A DNA stretch of 64,000 nt from assembly GCF_001723175.1 (NCBI RefSeq), contig NC_064654.1, forward strand, positions 682,001 to 746,000, written 5' to 3'. The notes beneath the pieces were generated by a model. The model had not been told where the DNA came from. It did no database searches and saw only the letters and a program-made list of their open reading frames with translations. Numbering within the stretch: position 1 is the stretch's first letter; each line of letters starts with the position of its first letter. Both the position numbers and the translations under genes were made by a program. This DNA comes from Penicillium oxalicum. Taxonomy: Eukaryota > Ascomycota > Eurotiomycetes > Eurotiales > Aspergillaceae. This document shows positions 50,640-62,382 of the stretch, in pieces.

Positions 50640-51851
50640 AGAATACTTTGCCCTACGTTTTAATACTAAGATAGGGATACTATAGGAAGTACAGTAATAG
50701 TTCCGGCCTAGGTAAGGCGAAGCACTAGAGGTAATATCTATAGTATAGGCACGATACTAGGTTATTTATCGCGAAGTAGTAGTATAACTAATACTATAAC
50801 GACGGTAGTAATATATAAGGGAGACAGAAGGTATAGGTAATTAAAAAAGTGTTATATAGTATATAAAGCTAAAGGTACTACTAAAACGCGGTTATATATC
50901 TACTAGTACCCGAGGATTATTAATTATCGAATTATCGAATTAATCGTAGACTTAGTAATATATCCGCGTATATTAAGTAATTTTTGACGGGCTAGGCCTA
51001 TAGCGGGAAGATATAGTTCGGGAATACTACTCGAACTAGGATAGCGTCGGAAGCAGAGAATTTGCGAAGAGACGGTAGACGATTACTATACCGCGACTTC
51101 GAGTTTCCCTACTATTATATACGCGTTATTACTATCTACTATTAAGATAGTATTTACTAAAATTTAATAAATCGAGTACCTAATCTAGTAGATCGAATAG
51201 CTAGTTAATTCGCTAGAGGAGGATAAGAGTAAATAGGCCGCCTAGTATCGAAAGGTTCTTTATAAACTTAGTATAGTAGGCAAGGAGGACTCCTAGACGA
51301 TAGTAAGCGGTAGAACTACTAGTAGGACCTAGCGAAGTATACTCTCGTATAGTAGTATAGATCGTGCTATACCGTTAGAAAGAGTAGTACTAGATATCTA
51401 TATTCGCTATTTTAGTGATTAGGAAGTAGGTATTAAAAATAGGGGGTTCGAAGTACCTAACTACGAGTAGGAAGGGGGGCGATATAAGAAATATCGGTAT
51501 TACTTAAATCGCCGAAGCGAATATATTAAGGTATATAAATTAGTATACTATACTTAGATATAGTACTAATTTTATTAGATTCTAAGGGCACTTCGAAAGA
51601 CTATTATATACGCGAAGACAAAGCTCTGTACTATAGCCTATAATAGGAGTATAAACGACCTTAACTATCTCTAGAAGTAATTCTATAAAGTATATTTTAG
51701 TGCCTATAGCAAAGTAAATAGTACTATTATAAGCGAAGAACGACGGCGTAGATAGCGGCGGGCGGCGGACTAAAGGTAAAGTTAGCGCTTAGAGAGGAGT
51801 ATTATAGGTTCGATATCTAGGGATATAGTATTAAATAGATAGTTGGTCTAA
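50640..51851 (+). pseudogene. Unidentified gene remnant divergent from Helitron Rep
   Basis: A single plus-strand frame of about 400 codons. Its stops are TAG/TAA except for one TGA near 50997, as expected of a RIP-damaged gene. It lies head to head with Rep, inside the Helitron. Readable blocks include YPRIINYRIIELIVDLVIYP (50911-50970), ICEETVDDYYTATSSFPTII (51060-51119), then a stretch rich in Gln (as stops), Glu and Leu that looks like a coiled coil (about 51150-51240), IPLERVVLDIYIRYFS, and a basic Arg/Gln-rich C-terminus (ISEERRRR) before TAA at 51849-51851. I recognise no family. The start is uncertain and may lie further upstream. Confidence 0.5.
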
Positions 51852-52902
51852 CTTTTAATATAATCTATTAATATCTAACGCTATTGATTAGGCTTAGTAG
51901 TATATAGTTCTATATCTAGATTAATAGTAGATTACGTATTAAGAGGTAGATAGATAGTATAAAAAAAGTATAGGAGGAAATAGGAAGACAAAAATAAAGG
52001 GGGAGAGGATTGAACCTAGGGAGTCAGATAAAAAGTCTAACGCGAGTCGAGAATAGTAAGTAGGATAACTTAGGAATAAAAGGACTCAAAGGTAGGTAAT
52101 ACACGGGAGAATCTAGTAGGCTATAAAGGGCGGTCAAAGAAGTTAGTAGGGCGGGAAGCGGTTTTGATAGGGTGAAGTAGCAGAATACCCGTAGGAAGAG
52201 ACTAATAAGAAGGGCTAAAAACTGAGTCGAGTTGCTAGATATATATATATGATATGATAACTAGGATATATCTTTTATTAGGTTAGAAGTCTACGCCTAG
52301 ACTTTAGCGGTTACTATATATAACCTATCTAGCACGGAATTCTAGGATATATCCTTCGGTATCCTATTTAATATTATAGACCTATTTATCTAGGAGGATT
52401 TTAGTATCTTTTAGGGGTTTAGTTACTAAAGTTATTATATTAGATAATTTAAACTTCTTTAATTAGGTCTCTTCGGCTTTAAGCTATTAATTAGCGAATT
52501 AGGATTTTATAGCTTCCCTATAGATTTAAGAGATTTTAACTATTACTAACTATATTATCTTAGTAGCTATACTTAATATACTAGGTCTAATTAAGTTATC
52601 TTCGGTAGATATAGTAAAGTATAAACTTCCTTTCGTTCTCTCTTTATACTCTTCCTTAACTAGTCCTTTTATAGTATATCTAACTATTCCTTCTATAAGT
52701 TATCTTAGAGTATATCTCTATAGGCTTCTTCTTACTAGAAAGATAGAGCGTCTCTAGTTACTTATAAAATCTAGTTGATTTATTATAATAGTATCGATAG
52801 GGTCCGCTAATAAAGCTTATAATATTAGGTAGCTACGGAACCTCTAAGGAATTACTACTAGAGGAGGGAGTTATAGTTAAATTAATTAGGATTAGGCCTT
52901 AC

Positions 52903-53017
52903 AATTACTCGCGGCGAGCTGGCTTTTTAGACTCGACGCGCGAGCCGGCTCGCGCTTCTGGCTCGAACTCGCGAGTAATTTTTTGCGAGCCGGCTATCGT
53001 GGCTCGAACTCGCGAGT
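52903..53017. repeat. Small GC-rich foldback/tandem sequence
   Basis: AATTACTCGCG (52903-52913) and its inverse CGCGAGTAATT (52970-52980) bracket 78 bases. A second unit follows: GCGAGCCGGCT and GGCTCGAACTCGCGAGT both recur downstream (to about 53017). It is rich in CpG and hardly touched by RIP. It lies exactly between the broken end of Copia E and the flank of Gypsy-1. It could be a tiny foldback element, a satellite fragment or filler at a rearrangement. No coding potential. Confidence 0.6.
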
Positions 53018-53054
53018 CTTAATATAGCCTTTATAATTATTAAATTCTGTAGTA

Positions 53055-53206
53055 TAAGATCCCGGAAGGGTAGTCACGTAAGTTATGGCTCACGTGAATA
53101 CCCCCGTTCGGCCCTATATAGTCCCGTGACTATCCTTACAGACCCGATATTTAAGAGATACTATAGATATACTTCAAAAATCAACCTTTCTTTACTCTTC
53201 GAATCA
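53055..53206 (+). repeat. Gypsy-1 5' LTR (152 bp)
   Basis: It starts TAAGATCCCGG and ends TCGAATCA. It is less altered by RIP than the 3' LTR (it keeps CACGTG and GTGACT where the 3' LTR has TA-rich versions). Confidence 0.88.
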
Positions 53207-53679
53207 TATCTAGTAGTAAACCTTTTAAAGGAGGCGCCTTCTATAGTCCTCTCCGGAGGAAGGACCCCTTCCGAAAGGAAGCGCGAAGTCCTATATACTT
53301 CTTCCTCCCTCCCTAATCCTTACAAAAATAAGTATTCGTAGAGAAGAAAAGTAATCCTTATCTAAAGACTCACGAACAAAGATAAGGAAGGACTAGCTTA
53401 GGGGGAGACCTCGTAAACCCCTAAAGAACGGTCCTAAGAGGAGAGCGTTAACCCCCGTTACGGCTCTTATAGCCCCGCCTCTCCCCCTACGTTACTAATT
53501 AGCTATAATACCCGAGGACCTCGGTTAATAGCTAATCCCTAATAGTAATAACGTACTATCTATCCTAAAGTTCCGAACACCCCTATATAGCTCTTTATAG
53601 ACCCTTATACTTAGGAACAGATTATAAGAAGGGGAAACCCTTATTAATATAAGAGGCTATTATTTACGATACTCTTAGA

Positions 53680-54900
53680 ATTCTCCTCGATCCTTCCTAT
53701 TTCTAATAGATACTACTTCGATCTACCGTTCTACCTCTACGGATCCTTACCCGCGAGAGGAACGCCTAAATACTCCTAAGACCGATTAGGCCCTTTCCTT
53801 CCTACCCCCGATTATAGCTAAAGCCTACTAAATATAGCTTCGGAACTATACCCTGGATAACTACGCTAAGACTATATAGGATATTAAGACTACTACCTCT
53901 AGTATCTACCTATAATAGAATAGTACCTAGGCGTAGTCGAATACCTCCTTATCCTTCCGGGAGGTATCCGCTACTACCCTAGAGGAAACTAACTAAACTA
54001 GCTCTCCTCTGTCTCTAGTAATTAACTTAAACCTCCTAGAGATTTATAGGATCTTAATAAAAAAAGTACCTAGTATCCGCCCCTACTTAGGAATAATCGC
54101 CTAAGATACCGCTTACGTATATCTATACGATTACGAAAGGTTCTTCTACGAGGTCTCGTATCTTATAGGCGCAGGAATTCCGGATACCGATAAGATTATC
54201 TACGCCTAAGAGTCCCTAACCGGGCGAGCTAAGAAGGTATAGAATACCTACCGCTAGCAGATTATTAACTAGTACGCGGAACTAGTTAAGACCTAGGAAG
54301 GTTATCGCGCCTAGATCCTTCGGGAATTCTCCGAATACCTTAGCCCTAAAAAGCGCTAGGATCGCTTCGCTAATATATATTAAGGATCTCTTGCGTTCGC
54401 TAAATATACTATAAACCTATAGTAAGTAGCTATTAATACAGAGGTGCTCCTTCCGGAGGAAGTCGTTATCTAATACCTCCGAAAGGGTATAAAAGCTACT
54501 CTCTAAAAGAAGTAGGCTAAGGATCGCGAATACCTAACTACTCTTCGAGCTATAATCGACTACTTTATCTAGTATAAGAGGAGAGAAATAATCTCCGGGT
54601 AGATTAGGAACTACTCCCTCTCTAAGACTAGAGACGCTAATAGCGATTTCCGAATAAACGTAATAGCTAGCGGTCGCGATAGCTCGAGTACGGCCTCGCG
54701 AGAGAAGATATAGGGATAGACCCTAGTAAAGTACTATATATATAGGAAGCTAGAATATATTAAGAGAGACTACCCTAAGGGAGTCCTTTTATAGCTAAAA
54801 AATATAAGCGACTAGACGAATTAGAGGCTTTCGCTAGCTAGCTCCGAGCCGCCTCTTATATACCCCCGCTACTAGGACCTAACCTCCTTAAACCTAATAT
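53680..54900 (+). pseudogene. Gypsy-1 gag remnant
   Basis: A capsid-like protein that would package the element RNA. Reading through stops gives YDYERFFYEVSYLIGAGIPD (near 54130-54190), ILREFSEYL and YLRKGIKATL, then a basic region with SGRDSSST. The composition and position between LTR and protease fit Gag. No zinc knuckle is clear. RIP-type stops throughout. Confidence 0.65.
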
Positions 54901-57463
54901 ATACAAAGCCTCCCTACTCGCTATCTAAGCGGGCCTCCTACTCTATTAGGCCTAAGTTAGCTCTTAGAAAGTACCGATATACGCCCTCCTAGACTCCGGT
55001 TCCTCCTATATATTTATCTCCTCTCGAGCTATAGCGTTACTAAGAGGATCTATACGCCTAAAGAAGCTACTAGACGTCCTCTAGGTAAGACTACCCGATA
55101 GGCGGTTCCTATATATAGAAGGATATACCTGCGTCCTACTAAGAATAGGTATATAGACTAGAAGTATAAAAGTCTAGATCCTAGACCTACCTAATTTTAA
55201 TATTATCCTTAGATAGGACTTCCTAAAGTAATAAAAGCCGACTATTAATTAGGTTAGCTCTCGGCTAACTATCCGTAATTACTAGCGAATATATATTATC
55301 GAACCTTACGAGGCTCAATCTAATCACGAACTCGAAGAAGCTAGTATTTTCCTAATATCGGCTAAATAGATATATAGATAAATACGCAAGAAAAATAAGG
55401 ATACCCTTATAATCTCTATAAGGGCTCCTCGAGTTAACTCCCCTCCTCTAGAGACTCCTATCTCGTACCTAGACTCCTAGATCTAGACCCTAATAAGGAA
55501 ATATAGGATAATTATCCGCGACGAACTCCCTAATATCTTGCCTCCGGAAAGAGAGATTCTCTATAATATTAATACTAGTAACGCGAAGCCTATAAATATC
55601 TACGCCTATTCTCTTTCTAAAGAGAAGCTAGACGAATAGATACGCTAATTCGATCTTCTCTTAAAGAAGGGGTTAATCCGCTCTTTAGCTAGCTCCTAGG
55701 GGTTTCCGGTCTTATTCGCCCCTAAATCTAATAGTAAGTAGAGGATATATATTAATTACTATACCCTAAATAACCTAACTAAGAAGAATAGGTATCCGTT
55801 ATCCTAGATCTAAGACCTTCTTAACTAAATCAGAAATATACGGGTCCTAATAAAGATCGATCTCGCGTCTAGGTTCTAGTAAGTACGCCTAACTAATCGT
55901 ATAGTACCTAAAACTACCTTTAACACTATCTAGGGAAAATATAAGTAGCTTATAATACTCTTTAGCCTTTATAACGCCCCTATAACTTTCTAGATAGTTA
56001 TAAACGAGGCCCTCCGGCCCTATCTTAGCAGGTTCGTAGTCGTATACCTTAATAATATCCTAATCTTCTTAGATAGTATAGAAGAGTACTACGAATACCT
56101 CGAAAAAGTACTCGAGATCCTCGAGAGGGAACGACTAATTATCTAACTAGGGAAGTACGAGATCGTAACTAGCGAACTAGAATTCTATAGATATATCGTT
56201 AGGAGCGAGAGCGTACGGCCTATACTAGCTAAGGTCGATATTATCCGTATATAGCTATAGTCCTAGAATATATACGAACTACGGTAGTTCCTTAGCCTCG
56301 CGATATACTATTAGCGGTTTATCTATAGGTTCGCGGAGATATATATACCCCTATACGAACTCCTAAAAGAATCAGACGCTAAGCTCTAGAAGCTTAAGTT
56401 CCGCTCTATCTAGTAGAATATAGCTTACGAGGCTACTTTCCGAAAATTAAAGAAGAAGCTATCGGAAGCCCCTATTCTCTTATAACTAGACCTTACGCGG
56501 CTATTTACTATTAAGACTAATACTTCTAAGTAGGCGATTAGCCTAGTCCTACTCTAGAAGAGGCTAGGAGAAGTACTCTACCCTATCGTATATAACGGGC
56601 GGAAGCTTATAGGCGCTAAGCTTAACTACCCGGTATATAAGAAGGAGCTACTAGCTATTAAAGAGGCCCTACGGCTTTAGGATAAATATATTAATAATAG
56701 AACCTAAATAGAAATCGTGATAGACTACGCTAGCCTATAGTACCTATAGACGACTGTTACCTATAGTAAGCGTCTCGCCCGCTAGATTAGCGAATTTTAG
56801 GAGTATAATCTTAAGATCCGATACCGTCTAGGTACTAAAGCTATCGTGCCCGACGCCTTAAGTAGACGACCGGACTTTATTAAAGGATTACCTGCTAATA
56901 TTACACGAGATTAGCCTATATAGAAGGCCGCCCTAATAGCTATAAATATAACTATCTAAAAGATAGCCGAGGATAAGTAGTTAGCCGCGACTATTAACTT
57001 CTTAGATATAGGAGTACTCCCTAATAATAAGCTCCTATCTAAGGTAGTAACCTAATACTCGGATTACCTCTCTATATAGGACCGGGAGAATACTAATAAC
57101 CGCTAACTAACCTTTATATATAATAACTGACTAAAAGTCCCCTACCTAGAACTAGTATTTAGGGGTAATCTAGTTAATAAGATATACTTATAATATAGAT
57201 ATCTAGGATAGCTAGGCCTAAACGGTATCTTAAGACCGAGAGCTTAGTAGCCCTAGATAAGAGCGGATATAGAGACCGCGGTACGTAAGTACTCTTAGTA
57301 CTAGGTTTCTTAGGAATTAAAGAAGGCCCTAGAACAGGAAATAGCCTACTACCTAGTAACTAAAGGGATTAGGCCTTTCTAGAGGTAGGGGATCGATCTT
57401 ATCGGACGACTACTAATAATACCGAATAGTAATAGATAGATTATTAAAGTAATTAACTACGTA

Positions 57464-59343
57464 ACGTAATCTATAGCCATTCGGAACACATAGCCTTTCG
57501 GAACACCTACACCTATTAGAAAATTTCAAATCGGTATGTCTCAACCAATACCTATTGATTTAGCTAAATATAGCGATTTTTACATGAATTAATCCTGTAG
57601 CCAATCTCTCTACACCTACTACACCTAGGCGGAGCTCTCTTCGCTAGTTAGTCTGCCTGAATAGGTAATTCGCCCTGCCTATGCGATTCTACCGTAGGTG
57701 CTTCTACTAGCAAATCTGGCTACGTAACTAGCTATAGGCCCTCTTCGATAGTTAAACCCTCTTCGTAGGGTATATACCTTGTTAAACGATTGCGCTTCTT
57801 CACTACCTTCTTATTCGCTACGCGTAGATTCGCGTTTTCTTGCGCTAGTAGCGCGGTGTTATATAGCGCTATATAGTAGCCCTTAATAATCTGATCTAGT
57901 ATAGTCTTTGATAGGCTCGGAGGGCTATTTAACCGCTACTTTAGTAGATCTTTAAGTATCGAAGCTTACTTTTGTAGCTAAATTACGGTTCTCGGTGTTT
58001 TTAGCGTAAATTAGCTAGATCTGCTATTTAGCTAGCTACTTAGTAGTGTAGGCGTCCGTAGAGAGATATTTAGCTTCGAAAGCACTCTTTCTGTATCGAC
58101 TAGTACTAGGCTACTAGCTACGAAGCTATTCTAGATAATAGCTAGCTAGTGAAAGGCCTCTAGCCGCGCGCGTTAGTAGTTATCTAAGAAATCGAATTTA
58201 TCGATATAGTTATATCCTCTACGCGCAAGGTTGCTTATAAAGCGACCGTACGCGCGTTTAAGCACTGCAAAGCACCTAATATTAAGCGGTTATAGTAGGT
58301 GCGATAAATACGAAGGTATATAAAGAGGAATAATATTATTTTCTGCGCAGATTCGGTCGAATTAGGGTGTAAGGTAGCTCCTATAGCCGTTAAGAATTAA
58401 TAGCTAAAACTAGTCTCGTACGCGCGAATTCGTATATAGGATAAAGTGCTTTTATAGCTAGCGAAGGCCTATCTTATCGGTAGTCTAGCTATTATTCGAG
58501 ACCTTAAACCGCTAGTCTTTTAGTAGGTTATCAAACTAACCCGTAATAGTAACTTTGCCTTTAAAGATTACGTATAGCGGAAGCGAATAGCTATCTGCGC
58601 AGATTGCTTCGATAGTAGTGACCTATTCACGATTTCCTAGCTATAGGGTAGATCACCGACCGTAGTATTCTGCTCGCGTAACTATCTTCTACGCTAAAAT
58701 AAGGCCTATCGCGAATCTAGTCTTATCAAAGTTATAGATATCCTCGGGTTAGATACCGTTCTTATCAATCACGCGTTATACGGTCGCAAACCACGCTCGT
58801 AGCGATTTTAGGTCCTCGTTTAGGGCGCGCTAGTAGGCGTAGCGTCTCGAGAAGCGTATACGAAGCTTATCGCGGCGTTTAACAAAATTTGATAGCTAAT
58901 TAACACTAACGGTAGGCGGAGGATAGCTACCGCGCGTAGCTAGTAGGATATTAGCTATTTCTCCTATAGTAGCGGGCCTAGGTGCTACTCCACGTATATC
59001 TATAGAGAGAATCTATTTAATAAGCGAGTCTTCTTCGTATTAGGTTAGTTTATAGCTAGGCGGGCGTTTATCTGCGCGTGATGCTTGACCGTGTAAGCGC
59101 GAATACAGTGTCGTAAGCGGTATTTCGTATATCTTCGCTACTTCGCGGAGAGACTTAACGCGGCTATTTTTAATATCATCAAGGGCCAGTAAGACCTTGC
59201 CCTCTTAATTAGCTAATTTCTGCCGAGATTCAGAGCGAATTAGTAGCATAGTAGGTAGTTGAAGTTAGTAGATAGGTAGGAAGACGCGATTTTGGATAGG
59301 GTGTTCCGAAAGGCTGTGTGTTCCGAATGGCTATGGATTACGT
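57464..59343 (-). mobile_element. Pogo-4: pogo-like element in Gypsy-1 integrase
   Basis: A complete 1880-bp element with TA at 57462-57463 and 59344-59345. The ends begin ACGTAATC (left) and ACGTAATCCATAGC (right, inverse). Each has two tandem units with cores CCATTCGGA and CCTTTCGGA. The uninterrupted site is at 661-676 in the left Gypsy-1 copy. The transposase gene is on the minus strand. Confidence 0.92.
57564..59249 (-). pseudogene. Pogo-4 transposase with RIP-type stops
   Basis: It runs from the ATG read from 59249 to the TAG at 57566-57564: 1686 nt, identical in length to pogo-1. The first catalytic Asp is kept (YNFDKTR, near 58725-58745). The second and third read as Asn (LILNGY near 58385-58402, LQPLNI near 58278-58300). 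The C-terminal zinc knuckle CSRCREIGYRINSC (near 57580-57625) keeps three Cys but has Tyr for the His. The N-terminal helix-turn-helix is recognisable near 59100-59220. Inactive. Confidence 0.87.
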
Positions 59344-60579
59344 TAACTAGATAGCTAGTAGCTAGAGCTATCCCGGAAGCTACGGAAGAAGCGCTTAGAA
59401 CCTTCCTCTACGAGGAAATCTTTATAAATTACGGAGCGCTACTCGAGATCCTCTCCGATAATAGTTTAAACCTCCTTTCGGGTATAGTTAGCTACTACCT
59501 AAACCTACTAAAAACTTAGTACCGGCTAACTACCCCTTACTACCCCTATACGAATAGGAAAGTAGAAAACCTTAATAGTCTACTCGGCCGTATATTAATA
59601 AAGTATCTTATAGGAAAGCTAATAAAGGCGTAGGATCTATACCTAGCGTAGGCGACCCTAGCTATACGGGTCCGGGAATATATAGTAACTAGGTATAGCC
59701 TATTCTTTCTAGTTTATAGGGCCTACCCCCGCTTACTAGGTAACGACCTAACGAAAGAATCCTTAGTATTCGCGGGGCGGACTAAGGAGCTCTAGGATAT
59801 AAGTAATACCTATACTAAAGCGAATAAGCTACTACTATCCTAAGCGATTCGGACTAATAGGATTAGGGATAGCTAGGTAACAAAGACGAGCTTCGAAAAG
59901 GGGGATTAGGTCCTCGTTCGGAATAAGTTAGTACAGAAATTCGAGAGTAAGTAGTTCAGACCCTTTAAGGTCCTTATAGCGTACCTACTTAGTATATATA
60001 TACTAGAAGAACTAAACGGATAGGTCCTAAAGAACCTAATTAATAGTTCGCGGCTAATTAAAGCTAATATAAAGGATCTAGGAGGCCTATAGATATTATA
60101 GGTAGTATAAGTAGTACTCCGGAGATAGGGGATCCGACTAAGACGATCCTAAGAGCTACTAAAAATTATCGAACAAGATAATACTCCCCCTATATATAGG
60201 GACTTATCTATCTTTATAAAGGAAGAATAGAATTAATTCCTAATAGACTAGGCTAATAGTATACGCCCGAGTAAAGTAGGAGAGGAGAATATTATAACAG
60301 AAGCCCTCGATTAAAGCTATAAATATATCGATAGGGAAAACAGAAAGACTAAGAGACGCGCGATAGACTAGGAGGAGCTCTAATTACCTATATCTAGGGA
60401 CGAGCTCTAGGATACAGACTTATTAGGATCTAGTAAACTACTACTAGGGGATATTCGGAATAGCTAGGACGCTAACTAAGACAAACGGGATTTATTTAAT
60501 AGACCTTTTGCTATCGTAGTTCCTATAAGGTACTAATACTAATATAAAGTATATCGTATTTAACTACCTATACTAACGC

Positions 60580-61990
60580 CGAAAGTATACGAAAAGGAGA
60601 TTACTTCCCTAAATACTTCTTAATAGAGACGAATAGGTTATCGTTACTATCGCTATTATCGTTATTATTATTATTATTATCCTTAAGCTTAATCTACCTA
60701 TTCTTAACTAAGTACGCCTCTAGGATCTCGAGATCGCTCTCTAAAGCCGCGATTATCTCCGAAATCGCCTTATAGGCCTCTAACGCGACTATAAAGTCGT
60801 TTTTATTATAAATCTAAGGATCCTTTAGGGGACTAGATAGCCACGAATTCTTAAAGAAGGTACTATTATCCTTAGTCTTACCCTTACCCTTATCCTTCCC
60901 CTTCTTAGGCTTATTATCCTAGCCCTTCTTCTTTTTAGAGCTACCCTTACCGCTATCGTTATTATAGGCCCGTTTCTTACCCTTTAGATCGCGCTACTAA
61001 AGGTTAGCTAGGGAGATCGGGAATAAACGGAGGGAAATATACCTTTTTATCCTTAACTAATACGTAATTAGGATATATCTTATTATAATACTCCTATACC
61101 TAAGGATCAAGGAGCTTATCCCTCCGCAAGGAGTACTAGGACGCGTTACTATTAAATTAGTAATTTCTATAGCCTTCGCCCCCTAACAGACCCTCTTATA
61201 CGGTCCCGAAAATACGATAAGAACTAAATAGACTATTTTAGTTACTATATAACTAGCACTCCGTACTATTAGGAGTAGGTTTACTAATCTACTAGGTAAA
61301 GGCCGCCCGAACCTTTATTAGGATACTATAATCCTTCGGATCGTCGTTTCTCTAGTCTACATCCCGAACTCGCGCGCTATTAGTCTAAGAGTCCTTTATA
61401 TAGTTAGTCTTAAACTAGCTTGCTAGAGGGTTTCCTTAGGTATCTAAGCCCGTCTATAGCCTATTAGTCTGCGCGGTATTCGGATCGAAGTCCTTCTTGC
61501 GCGTATACGCGAAAATCTAGGCTAGAGTATACTTTACTATAATAGCCCTCTTCCTTATTACTAGAGCTATTCGCGACTAAGCGGTCTAGACCTAATACTT
61601 AATAGAGCTACTAAGGGGAGGCTTAGGGAAAGGCGACGGAATAGAAGCACAAGATACTAAAAGCTCCTAATCGCTTATAAGCTAGCCCTCGGATTACTAA
61701 AGGCTTAATAGAGCGTCTAGTAGAGAAAGGTTAAGAACGAGAGGAGATAAAGGGATAGGAGAGAATTTAGTAGGAGGATTAGCTACTAGCTTAGAAAGAG
61801 AATAAGGAGGAACTAAAGACCTATTAGCTACTTAAAGGTCTAGTTCGGACTCGGAATAAGCTATCTAGCCTAGGAAAAAGTCTTAGAATATATAGGATAA
61901 CCTAAATAGTATTAGAAGGGATAAGGAAGAAGGATAAAGAGAAGAAGAAGCGATTAGGGGAATTTACCTATATTTATAATAAGGGATCCT
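60580..61990 (-). pseudogene. Gypsy-1 antisense coding remnant (full copy)
   Basis: The minus-strand gene between the end of pol and the 3' LTR, matching the better-read inverted copy at 37068-38480. Lys-rich and Asn-run segments are present (Asn run at about 60655-60680 as TTATTA on the plus strand). Its 3' end lies within a few dozen bases of, or slightly overlaps, the 3' end of pol on the other strand. Product unknown. Being kept in all three copies in the window argues that it belongs to the element rather than to a single capture. Confidence 0.58.
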
Positions 61991-62230
61991 TTATTCCCCT
62001 AGACTACTCTAATAGGAGCTTTCGGCGACTATTAGCTATACGCGATAGTTATAAGTAGCCGAAAATAATATTACACCTTCTCCTTTATTAAACCCCTACT
62101 ATTTTAACTTTGCCCTATATATACAAACGCACTAAGGCGGGAACCTGCGGATATAACCGAACGGAGCGATAGTAAGCTTAGACTATATTACCCTAAAGCT
62201 CGGGGCGAGTTTAGTCTAAGTAGGGGAGGA

Positions 62231-62382
62231 TAAGATCCTAGAAGGGTAGTTATATAAGTTATAGCTTACGTGAATACCCCTGTTTAGCCCTGTATAGTCC
62301 TATAACTATCCTTATAGACCTAATATTTAAGAGATACTATAGATATACTTTAAAAATCAACCTTTCTTTACTCTTCGAATCA
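62231..62382 (+). repeat. Gypsy-1 3' LTR (152 bp)
   Basis: TAAGATCC to TCGAATCA, preceded by the purine tract TAGGGGAGGA. It has more C/T and G/A changes than the 5' LTR. Confidence 0.88.

Larger units (their letters stand above)
43661..52257 (-). mobile_element. Helitron (8.6 kb) inserted in Copia E
   Basis: The ends are set by comparison with copy C. The target reads ...CTAAGA/TAACTAGG..., so the element sits exactly between A and T with no target duplication. On its coding (minus) strand it starts TCATATCATATA and ends GCTACTTG. An 8-bp stem with 3-base loop (GCCGGGCC TTT GGCCCGGC, 43672-43690) lies 11 bases from the 3' end. These are Helitron traits, although CTTG replaces the canonical CTRR end. 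It contains Rep-helicase plus two further coding remnants. Stretches 43691-44500 and 51852-52257 hold nothing I can assign. Confidence 0.85.
41895..52892 (-). mobile_element. Copia E: inverted 3' half, split by a Helitron
   Basis: An inverted Copia copy from its 3' LTR (41895-42081) through RNase H and RT. The Helitron interrupts it at 43661-52257, and it continues 52258-52892 to a point equivalent to about 17555 of copy A, where it stops at a small GC-rich sequence. A solo LTR (42160-42342) lies near its 3' end. Joining 43660 to 52258 restores the uninterrupted copy C sequence near 32470. Confidence 0.87.
54950..60565 (+). pseudogene. Gypsy-1 pol remnant: protease, RT, RNase H, integrase (split)
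   Basis: The aspartic protease site reads YALLDSGSSYIFI (54981-55020), with the catalytic Asp kept. RT: RIYINYYTLNNLTKKNRYPL (near 55745-55800) and VVVYLNNILIF (near 56037-56070), where YLDD has become YLNN. RNase H: SKQAISLVL and YNGRKLIGAK (near 56525-56615), then PDALSRRPDF. The integrase is interrupted after VINYV by the pogo element at 57464-59343 and resumes with ILSDNSLNLL and RKVENLNSLL. It ends near 60565. The left copy shows the same region without the insertion. Non-functional. Confidence 0.83.
53055..62382 (+). mobile_element. Gypsy-1: full-length LTR retrotransposon with pogo insertion
   Basis: A complete Gypsy element, about 7.45 kb without the nested pogo element. LTRs of equal length (152 bp) lie at 53055-53206 and 62231-62382. 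Order: LTR, gag, protease, RT, RNase H, integrase, antisense gene, polypurine tract (TAGGGGAGGA at 62221-62230), LTR. The flanking bases (TAGTA left, TAAGT right) do not give a clear 5-bp duplication. The stretch 53207-53680 after the 5' LTR shows no supported gene; a 71-codon open frame at 53126-53341 overlaps the LTR and is not credible. Confidence 0.9.

Noticed and set aside
51995..52045. tRNA-like segment (GGTTCAATCC box and an anticodon-arm-like stem on the minus strand)
   Set aside because: A B-box-like motif and a 5-bp stem are present, but the T stem does not pair and no D arm or acceptor stem can be found. At best a decayed fragment.
53050..53054. Target duplication for full-length Gypsy-1
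   Set aside because: The left (TAGTA) and right (TAAGT) flanks are similar but not identical, so I do not claim a duplication.
53126..53341. 71-codon open frame starting in the Gypsy-1 LTR
   Set aside because: It starts in the LTR and crosses into the leader; no homologous open frame survives at the other LTRs.
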